Positions 57,128-64,000 of a stretch of DNA of 64,000 bases are shown one piece after another. Both the position numbers and the translations under genes were made by a program. This DNA is from Zasmidium citrigriseum. Its lineage: Eukaryota; Ascomycota; Dothideomycetes; Mycosphaerellales; Mycosphaerellaceae. The stretch covers positions 124,001 through 188,000 of the forward strand of contig NHNW01000023.1 in the NCBI GenBank assembly GCA_002786025.1, given 5' to 3'. The notes below the pieces were generated by a model, which saw only the letters and a program-made list of their open reading frames with translations, had not been told where the DNA came from and did not search any database. Every line of letters begins with the position of its first letter. Position 1 is the stretch's first letter.

Positions 57128-57950
57128 CTATGATGTATGCAAACCAAACTAGACGAAGAGTTCTGATTCAGAAGGTATGGTCCCGATGAAGTCTTACACA
57201 GGCACTGCCTGATTTTTATTAGAGCAATAAGATTGCTGTTGAGTCCATGCCAGGTAGCCTTACACATCGCAAGCTCTAATACCAAACTTTCACCCTGATC
57301 TCACTGCTTTTTGCAGCAGCCAAGCCGTACAGCCCATCCCCACCGTCCCATCATCATGAGATGGTTTAATGTTCAAGCTGTTACTAGGAATTTAGCAAAA
57401 TTGCTCACGCAAGCGGTAATGCCGCGAAAAAGGTAAGAAGCCCTCTTTGTCAGCTTATAGCCTCGCATTCTCGTACGGCAAGGCTGACGCCAAGACTGTG
57501 ATCAAGGGTCGGTCTTGGATAGTCATTGATAAGGAAAGTACCCGACGATTGTGCTTCCGTGACAACATGCCAGACTCTTGTGCGTTGAAGTAGAAGACGG
57601 TATCTAGGAGTTGGACATGTGGCATCTTCGATGAACATGGAGGACAATCGGAAGCTGTGAAATACACGAATGGACTCGCATGCAACACTGCGACAAAATC
57701 AAATGTTCACTATACAGATTTCAATCGCAAGTCTTTGAGAATCCGCCGTTGATACCGTTCAAGACTTCCAAGAGTTTCACAGTGCCTCCAATCGACGGGC
57801 AAGTGTCGCATGAAGACCTGCAGGATAACCAACTCCTTGAATGCCCCTGGCGCAACAGCTCTGAGCGAAGGTATAAAGAGTCATTGGAGGGAAGAAACAG
57901 CTCTCTTCATCGCTTCTCCATCCATTCTCACCAACCAAACGACCACCACC
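57128..57950. other. Intergenic, promoter of a small secreted protein gene
   Basis: About 0.8 kb without a supported gene. The last 60 bp before ATG 57951 contain TATAAAGAG at about 57871-57879, a fair TATA box about 75-80 bp upstream, and a CA-rich leader ending in CACCACC before the start codon. Confidence 0.45.
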
Positions 57951-58430
57951 ATGAAGCCTTTCGCCGCGACAACTCTGCTCTTGCTCTCGCTCTTCGGCAG
58001 GTGGGCTACCACTCTTTTTCGTTGGATCACAACAACATCCCACTATCTCCTCCAATCCTTGAATTTCATGCTCCCGACTAACAGATCAACGCCGAATAGC
58101 ACACTTGCCGCCGAAAATTGCAAATGTCAAGACCCCAGCGGCACCGGCGACCACTGGTACCGTGCCACCAACAACTGCTGCGCCGCGGACGGAGGCTGTT
58201 GGAACACTGAAATTCCTGGACCGAACGACCAGGTATGCTTCAATTATCCATGCATGGCTTTGGAAGATATTGATTGGAGTCTTTTAGTGCTCGGGCGGAA
58301 GCGATTGCATCGATGCTGGAGCTTTTGATTCTTGCTGTCGAGGCAATGGCGGTGAGTTCGATGTTAAAAGCCACTACCAATGTTGAAACTTATTGTATTG
58401 CTTATAGCTCCGGGTGCATACTGCTGGTAA
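57951..58430 (+). CDS. Small secreted cysteine-rich protein (paralogue A)
   Basis: A 94-residue protein spliced from four exons: 57951-58000, 58085-58232, 58288-58351 and 58408-58430. The total is whole codons. A signal peptide (MKPFAATTLLLLSLFG) leads to a mature chain with ten cysteines: CKCQDPSGTG, a CC pair, a single Cys before WNTE, CSGGSDCIDAGAFDSCC and the end APGAYCW. The paralogue at 62487-62961 has the same cysteine order and introns at equivalent positions. Such peptides are typical candidate effectors or antimicrobial-like proteins of plant-associated fungi; the role here is inference. A TATA box lies upstream. Confidence 0.85.
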
Positions 58431-58676
58431 GCGACTGCCGCTTCTCCAGGAGGGACAGATAAGATAGCAAAGGCGGGAAAGGAGGCCGTAGCCTAGCACA
58501 ATGCGAAGTACACAACTTTCACAACTACGACTTGAGCCCAGCATTGCTCTGAAAATCCAAAACCACTCGAAGACTGTTCCCAGGTATATGAAGATCCTTA
58601 AGTCTACACCTGCGGGTGCGAGACACTGCGACAAAGCATTGGTCAGTAATCCGTGCGTATGCACCATGACCTTGAC

Positions 58677-59540
58677 TCACATTTTGTACACTATCGCATT
58701 GTTCCTTGCGTGATGGAGCTTTTCCACCTCGAGTTTCTCGTCCTCACTCAATGGAAGCAGTGGCCGTAGCAACACAATGAAATCCTCATTGATCCCTTCA
58801 TTATTCGGTCCATTTTCCCATATGTTGTCCAGCGCTACGTGTTCGAACGTACGTGGATAATAGCCTCCATCATTCCAGTCAAGTAGCGTTGGCGTGCCAT
58901 CGTTGCAGAAGATGATGTTTCGGGGCATGATGTTGCAATGAGTGAGTACGAGGTCCCTGTCCTGGAAACGAACTGGCAGCAGAGGTCTGTTGCCCCAGCC
59001 TTTCGGCCGAAGGATAGTGGTGCGGTCGTCGGTCGTAAACAGCCTGTCATTGAAGTACTTCTCGAGATCTGCTTTGTCTTCGATCTCAATCTCCTCGTCA
59101 TCCCACAGGCCTCCGTCGGTGTAGCCTCCTCCCACAGGACCGGGTTGAGGGTTGGTGAAGCTGTGCATATGATTGACTCCATCCGCGATCTTTTGAAGCT
59201 TCGCTGAACTCGGGATCTGTTCGCAGAGCTCTCCTTCAACGTACTCCATGACCAGGTAGCCAACCTGCTCGTGGTCCTCCTCGCGAGTGAAGAACTTGAG
59301 CACTTTGGGAACACGAAGGATGGTTGGATCCAGAACTTTGAAGGCATGCTCCTGATTTCTGGCTTCTTCAGGTGTGACGCAATGTCCAAACTTGACTACG
59401 ACCCCAGCGGAGTATTTGATGACATCTCCTCCTTTGCCAGGGTGTGAGACCGGCTCGTTAAGGCGTTCAGCGTTGGGATCGTGACATGCGGCGACGATGA
59501 GGTCTTCATCAACGTCGTATTCATCCAGAAGGAACGGCAT
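58677..59540 (-). CDS. APH-like phosphotransferase (copy 3, catalytic Asp replaced)
   Basis: A 287-residue paralogue from ATG 59540 (MPFLLDEYDVDEDLIVAACH); an in-frame ATG at 59582 adds 14 residues. Conserved blocks are AGVVVKFGHCVTPEE, VLDPTILRVPKVLKFF, GYLVMEYVEGELC, NPQPGPVGGGYTDGGLW and TPTLLDWNDGGYYPRTFEH. In the catalytic loop the usual Asp is Asn (LVLTHCNIMPRNIIFCND), so phosphotransfer would be impaired, although the metal-binding DW is kept. Its end is acidic then basic (LSEDEKLEVEKLHHARNNAI). It lies between two small secreted protein genes. Confidence 0.85.
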   Translation of the reverse strand: MPFLLDEYDVDEDLIVAACHDPNAERLNEPVSHPGKGGDVIKYSAGVVVKFGHCVTPEEARNQEHAFKVLDPTILRVPKVLKFFTREEDHEQVGYLVMEYVEGELCEQIPSSAKLQKIADGVNHMHSFTNPQPGPVGGGYTDGGLWDDEEIEIEDKADLEKYFNDRLFTTDDRTTILRPKGWGNRPLLPVRFQDRDLVLTHCNIMPRNIIFCNDGTPTLLDWNDGGYYPRTFEHVALDNIWENGPNNEGINEDFIVLLRPLLPLSEDEKLEVEKLHHARNNAIVYKM

Positions 59541-59582
59541 GATCGCACGAATGATGCAGTTCTGAAGTCCCCGGAGTGTCAA

Positions 59583-60356
59583 ATCTTCGTGGTGGACCGC
59601 GGTGCTCGATAGGATACGTCAAATTTGCGTAGTGCGATCGATGAGTGTCTTGATTCTAGTGAGAGCCGAAAGCAGACTCGGCAGAAGGTAGAACATGAAT
59701 ATCGAAGGTGTGTTTTACCAAAAATCGGTACGTCTTGTCAACCTTGGAGCTGGTAATCGCTGTACATGCCATGGGTCGTTCCAAAGCTACCAGTTCCGAG
59801 GGAGGTATCCCGCTGGCTGGGACTCGAGCTGGATCATCTTGAAAGTGTAGTGCTCGTCCCGCCGCATTCTGAAGGTGGTCATGAAAGGTGACTGAGGCAG
59901 TAGAGGAAGCTACGTGTACCGCCGAGTCAGGCACGCTGTGGATGTCAGAGTGTCAGGAAGGCAGGCTCCTGCGCCAAAGCTTCGCTGGTACCCAAAGGGT
60001 GATGAGATGAGCTCTCACACATCGGAAAATTGGAGGTATGGTAAAGCGCACGTGCTGTTATAGAAAAGGCTGTAAGCTAAGCTCCGAGAGATACGTTTTC
60101 ACAGGCCGGTGGTCGGCAAAGACCAAATTGAAGATTCGAAAGACGATAACGCAACTCAACGAGAAAGACTTCGGCGGTTGAGTGGCTGACCCCTGGAACT
60201 GTCTTGATGAATTGCAGACCGCCATGCACAGATCGACAACAGCCTTGTCTGATGCAACTGGCAAGGAACCCTGCCCGGTCTCGAGGGAGCCCAACGACTG
60301 CCCCGTATCCACAAACGCAGACCTTTCCTTCTTCAGCGCCTCGAGAAATATTTGAT
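59583..60356. other. Intergenic region
   Basis: About 0.77 kb with no supported gene. Open frames at 59656-59934 and 60058-60312 on the minus strand have no motif. It contains the promoter of APH-like copy 3 and the 3' flank of the small secreted protein at 60357-61019. Confidence 0.4.
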
Positions 60357-61019
60357 TTACTGGCCGCAGACATTAATGCACATGCAGACCGGACCCTAGA
60401 AAGGTTCAAACGTCAGCTCCAGACATGATGAAGTGTCGACGGATAACCTACCCCATTGACACCGCCGAACCATCCACCAGGGCCGTTTGGTCCGCTTCCC
60501 GCTCCCTGATTGAGCGAATCGTTAGTACAATCAACTCGTCCCGGAGGGAAGTCGTGGCTGTTGCTAAACAACTTACGGAACAGACCATGTAGCCGCCGTC
60601 ACACCAGTTGGACTGACAGCAGACACCAGAGGGACTATCTCCCGTGCAGACCTGACGACAGTCAACATCTTCCCGGTCTGGTATGGGGTTAGTAAAGCCG
60701 GTAACTCACAGGCATGGGACCCATCGGGCTCTGATTGTGTTTCGCTGTCAGCCACGGCTCAAGTTTCGGAGACGAATTTGGATTGTTTTGAGGGGCAACA
60801 TACGGTGCAGTCCGGCACGTTGTAGTCACAGTCGCGCTTGGTCAGGCTCTTGTCGCTCCTCATGACCTTGCCGAATCCTTCCGGCATCTTGGCGCCGTGC
60901 AGGTAGTCCTCGAGGTTGGCTGGCTCGGGGATGACGGCACGCTCTGCTACGGCGGCACGATGTGGTTTGGCAGCAGCAGCCAAGGTGGCGAGGATGGCGG
61001 TCAGGATGCAAGTCTTCAT
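60357..61019 (-). CDS. Small secreted cysteine-rich protein with Kex2 site (C)
   Basis: ATG 61019 begins a signal peptide (MKTCILTAILATLAAAA), followed by a propeptide ending in LTKR, a Kex2-type site, and then DCDYNVPDCT. Exon 1 is 61019-60804. The cysteine-rich exon 60677-60577 gives DCRQVCTGDSPSGVCC and WCDGGYMVCS. Exon 60505-60452 is Gly-rich (GPNGPGGWFGGVNG). The last exon 60395-60357 ends GPVCMCINVCGQ. The last two introns (71 and 56 bp) have good branch sites. The join between exon 1 and the cysteine exon is unresolved: one model needs a 19 bp micro-exon (60728-60710) and a 32 bp intron, which is very short. It is not a paralogue of the A/B pair. Candidate effector; function unknown. 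Confidence 0.68.
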
Positions 61020-62486
61020 GATGCCTGGATTAAAGATAAGGTCTGTCTCGAGATGTTGGGGACGAGAGTGCTTGCTTCTTGCACACAACGGTGACGGACG
61101 CAGCCTTCTTGTAGCTTCCCTTGATCGGCAAAGGTTTCCATTCGGGATATTGAAAGCGCCGTGTAGAGGACAACTGGAGTCTAAATGCTTGATGCCTTTC
61201 GTTTAGAGTCTTTAGACATACTCGCGGGCCAAGCAATAATGCCTAGTCACCTCCAAGGCCGGCTTCGCCTTAGCGGTGACAAGGCGAGACGTAGCATTGC
61301 TTGCAGAACGAGGAGCCCCACAGCCAAGGCTTAGGGACTAAAGCCATGTACGAGACTATCACTGGTCTGCCCTCATTAGTCCGAACTCCGAAGATACATG
61401 TGGCCAGTGCTATTCAATTCCAGGATGGCCAGCACTGTGGCATATGGCCATTACAGTTCAATGCCCCTGCGTTGTCATGCACGAGAAGCTCCATGCTCTC
61501 CATCAGCAGCTGGATCATGGGTTATGAGGTATAACACGCACCTCATTTACGGAGCCGTCCTAGTCTGCGGACGATACTTTCATTTTGAGATGCTGAAGTG
61601 GGCAATCCCGTCGTAGAAGTTGCAAATTTGCACTCGATGCGGCCACACTTCGATCCGACACGAGGCCCCGAAGGCCCGGCTTGCAATGTCAACTTCCATG
61701 CCGAAGTATTGTTCTCGGCATCGGACTCGGGATCTGTTATTCCTAAGGCTTCGAAGTCTCCATTCAAATTTCAAGGGTGCCAGTGTTGAGGTTGTTGAAT
61801 TCCTGGGGTACGTCGCCACCGCCAGTGCCTGGCCTAGCACGTTCTGCTGCCTCGACATGTCTCATGATATGTCTCGGAGTCTCGAACACCTGGCCGAGTT
61901 CGATGTATCGTATGGAGATGTCTCGTGACCTCGGGTCCTCGATGTAGCTGTACCCCTGAGAAGCGGTGTCGACGCTCATTGGCAGTTGAGCGAATGTCAA
62001 GGATACTAGAGCGATGTCATTCGGTCTTGAAAGATCGCTCGCCGTCTACGGTGTACGCTCTCGCTGGTGGTATGGCCTGGTCTCGTGTCTCGGGTCTGTC
62101 GGGGAGGAACTTGGTGAGACGACACCGGCTGCATACCTTCCCACCTCCCAGCGCGGCTTGTATTGGCTGAGATTCCGGCGGCGAGATGCACCTCCTGATA
62201 TCCAGACATCTCGTATCACGGTTCACGAACTCTCCGAGACCTCAGCTGTCGAGACAACGCCCAGAATCGCTCCATCTGCGGTTCAATATCGCTTCGCAGC
62301 ATCGGCATCGCCTCGACCGTGGTCCAAGAACGTATAAGAGTCGTCAAGCGGTGTCCGCCAGACCCAACGTACCAACACTCTTACCTTTCCCTTAATCATC
62401 GCCATTCCTTACCAACGTATCAACACCCTTATCCGTCCCTCGATCATCGCCATTCCTTGAGAGAAGAGCCCGGCATCCGCTCCAAA
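61020..62486. other. Gene-free interval with a possible remnant
   Basis: About 1.5 kb. A minus-strand piece at 61764-62040 reads NDIALVSLTFAQLPMSVDT, faintly like the NDIAL step of trypsin-like proteases, but no catalytic histidine or serine block can be found with it. The right end is the leader of the next gene and holds a 48 bp repeat. Confidence 0.35.
62365..62460 (+). repeat. Two 48 bp tandem repeats in the leader of small secreted gene B
   Basis: Copies at 62365-62412 and 62413-62460, immediately 5' of ATG 62487. Shared landmarks are CAACGTA, CAACAC and ATCATCGCCATTCCTT; about ten positions differ. They lie in the probable 5' UTR or core promoter. Confidence 0.85.
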
Positions 62487-62961
62487 ATGAAGTCCATCGC
62501 CCTAGCAGCCACCCTCCTCCTCTCCCTGTTCAGCAGCGGGTAGACATCCCAACACCCCAACAGCCCTTTCAGTCCCCGACCTAATCACCCCTCGCAGGAC
62601 GCTGGCAGGCTACAACTGCAAATGCCAGGACCCAAGCGGCACAGGCCCCGCCAACTACCGCGCGACCTTCTTCTGCTGCCTCGGCGATTCGGGCACCATC
62701 GATACGTGTTTCAATGCCAACTTTCCCGGCAAGAACAACCAGGTACGTGCCACCGAAGGACTCTTCGATGGATTTTCTCAGATGTGCTGATCTTTGGGGA
62801 TAGTGCTCCGGTGGAGGCGGTAACTGCATTGACTCAGGCGCTTTTGATCGCTGCTGTCGGGATCAAGGCGGTGAGTGGATTCGTTCTGTTTCGTCTTGGC
62901 CAGGGGGACTGTGTGTACTAACTTGGGGTTGCAGCGCCCGGTGCTTTCTGCTGGAAGTAGG
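62487..62961 (+). CDS. Small secreted cysteine-rich protein (paralogue B)
   Basis: A 96-residue paralogue of the gene at 57951-58430. Exons 62487-62539, 62598-62742, 62804-62870 and 62936-62961. A signal peptide (MKSIALAATLLLSLFSSG) is followed by TLAGYNCKCQDPSGTG, a CC pair, CFNANFPGKNNQ, GGGGNCIDSGAFDRCC and the end GAPGAFCWK. Ten cysteines keep the same order as in paralogue A. Intron positions relative to the protein match: after the signal peptide, after the NNQ/NDQ codon, and one base into the GAPGA block. That shows gene duplication rather than convergence. A 48 bp repeat sits in its leader. Confidence 0.87.
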
Positions 62962-63196
62962 AGAGTCATTGATTGGAGAGGACGTACTTGGTGGACAGAG
63001 AGGGAGAAGGTCTTGCTTGGGTGAGAGCGTCTATTAGCCTCGTCACTACATACTGTTCGTGTAGGATCTTACAGTCTCGAGCACATACACGCCTGTGAGT
63101 GCCACTGAACAACCTGTTGAATCCGTGAACGCCTGCGCTGGTAAGATCAACATGCCCTGCCAATCCATACACCATTGTTCATTTCCCACATCGCCT

Positions 63197-64000
63197 TCAT
63201 CGATCCTGCGCCAGAATGCCAGCCACTTGCAGACATAAATCAAGTATCGTCAAGTGTTCATCACTTCCATCGACCAGCCGCTTGTCGGTCTCCGAGAAAC
63301 AGAGCATGATTCTGTTCTTGGCCATGTCTCCCACGACCTCATCCGCTATGACGATCTTATCGTATAGCTGGTTGACGATCTGTGAGGCAGACCAACCCTC
63401 TGCCACTAAGTCCTCCACCGCTTGGGCTATCGGGCCGTATGGTGGTGAATAGGACTTTGACTTTGGCGTGATTGCTGTGAGAAGTCTGTCGATTGTATTG
63501 TCAGGGATGACACCAGCAATCTCTTCGATGGCGCTGATCGTGATCGGTTTCGAGTCGGCGGCAGGTCCTGAGTCAATGTCCATAGCATCGTCATCTTCGT
63601 CGTCGGCAACAGTTCTGCGTTTCCGCTTCTTGTTGTCTGGTGCTCCCATTTGTACTGCGCCGACCAGCTTCGCGGCGCTTTGCAAGAAGGTAATTGCTTT
63701 ACGCAGATCTCCCTCACTGCACCTCAGTAGCGTGTCCACCACGCCATCCTCAACCTTGACGCCTTCCAACTTAGCGATGTCCTCGATTCTCTTTGCAGCA
63801 TTGCCCTCATCCAGGCTCTTGAAACGGAACTTGCTGCATCTCGAAGCAAGTGGATCGATGATCCTCGTCACATAATTGCAAATCAAACAAAACCGAGTGA
63901 TCTTGCTGTATGTCTCCATCGTTCTTCTCAGTGCGCTCTGAGCATCCTGCGTCATGCTATCTGCCTCGTCCAGTACAATGATCTTGTATGGCGGGCACGG
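63197..64000 (-). CDS. RFC2: Replication factor C subunit, yeast Rfc2 type (3' part)
   Basis: The C-terminal 267 residues of a clamp-loader AAA+ subunit, open to the window edge. RFC loads PCNA on primer-template junctions in the nucleus. Visible motifs are the Walker B/DEAD-like box YKIIVLDEADSMTQDAQSAL, RRTMETYSKITRFCLICNYV (sensor 1 region), DPLASRCSKFRFKSLDEG with the SRC motif, and SEGDLRKAITFLQSAAKL (sensor 2). The block TRFCLICNYVTRIIDPLASR is characteristic of Rfc2 (human RFC4). A 25-residue Lys/Arg then Asp-rich insert (NKKRKRRTVADDEDDDAMDI) interrupts the usual sequence after the sensor 2 region. The N-terminus lies outside the window. Confidence 0.93.
   Translation of the reverse strand, partial: PCPPYKIIVLDEADSMTQDAQSALRRTMETYSKITRFCLICNYVTRIIDPLASRCSKFRFKSLDEGNAAKRIEDIAKLEGVKVEDGVVDTLLRCSEGDLRKAITFLQSAAKLVGAVQMGAPDNKKRKRRTVADDEDDDAMDIDSGPAADSKPITISAIEEIAGVIPDNTIDRLLTAITPKSKSYSPPYGPIAQAVEDLVAEGWSASQIVNQLYDKIVIADEVVGDMAKNRIMLCFSETDKRLVDGSDEHLTILDLCLQVAGILAQDR

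Noticed and set aside
61764..62040. Possible trypsin-like protease fragment
   Set aside because: Only a weak NDIAL-like step; no catalytic His or GDSGG-type block and no joinable exons.
1..64000. tRNA, rRNA, CRISPR, bacterial operons or intact transposons
   Set aside because: Reading for T-loop-like sequences, long terminal repeats, transposase motifs and regularly spaced short repeats gave nothing convincing; a covariance-model search could still find a small RNA gene.

Overview
The window is nuclear DNA of a filamentous ascomycete, most likely a Dothideomycete (Mycosphaerella/Capnodiales-like). The evidence is the gene style: many genes carry 44-84 bp spliceosomal introns with GTNNGT donors and CTAAC/CTGAC branch sites just before the acceptor. 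The protein families are also typically filamentous-fungal: HET domain, DUF7580-type protein, class I myosin with SH3 and acidic tail, Fur-type NCS1 permease, secreted GH78 and GH47 enzymes, and small secreted cysteine-rich proteins. The class and order assignment is inference. I see no rRNA, tRNA, CRISPR, bacterial operon or intact transposon.

Layout. 0-0.15 kb: the 3' end of an unidentified membrane-like protein. 0.8-7.1 kb: two divergent secreted GH78 (alpha-L-rhamnosidase-like) enzymes and a short-chain dehydrogenase. 7.7-11.9 kb: a very long Ser/Thr-rich secreted protein with five cysteine modules. 12.6-16.8 kb: an NCS1 nucleobase/allantoin-type permease and a convergent MFS anion:cation symporter. 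18.0-22.1 kb: a single-pass surface protein and a secreted GH47 alpha-1,2-mannosidase. 23.0-28.5 kb: a small, possibly truncated Zn2Cys6 protein, a HET-domain protein and an AAAP amino-acid permease. 29.0-32.2 kb: a Thr-rich modular surface protein with internal repeats and one apparent frameshift. 32.7-39.8 kb: an acyltransferase-3 protein, a SnoaL-like protein, two F-box/2EXR-like proteins and an APH-like kinase. 39.8-43.7 kb: a gene-poor stretch with an 87 bp degenerate repeat. 43.8-54.4 kb: the housekeeping genes MYO1 and MSH1, with a second APH-like gene between them, then a DUF7580-type protein. 54.9-57.1 kb: a C2H2 zinc-finger gene with 48 bp repeats, interrupted by in-frame stops. 57.9-63.0 kb: three small secreted cysteine-rich proteins around a third APH-like gene. 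63.2-64 kb: the 3' part of a replication factor C subunit (yeast Rfc2 type).

How the genes may work together. The first 22 kb is rich in secreted carbohydrate-active enzymes, surface proteins and transporters, which suits a plant-associated or saprotrophic fungus taking up sugars and nitrogen compounds. The HET and DUF7580 genes belong to families linked to fungal non-self recognition. The 55-63 kb stretch looks fast-evolving: tandem repeats, broken reading frames and effector-like peptides sit beside conserved replication and repair genes. Joined exon models were built by hand from splice sites and reading-frame phase; total lengths came out as whole codons except where a frameshift is reported.
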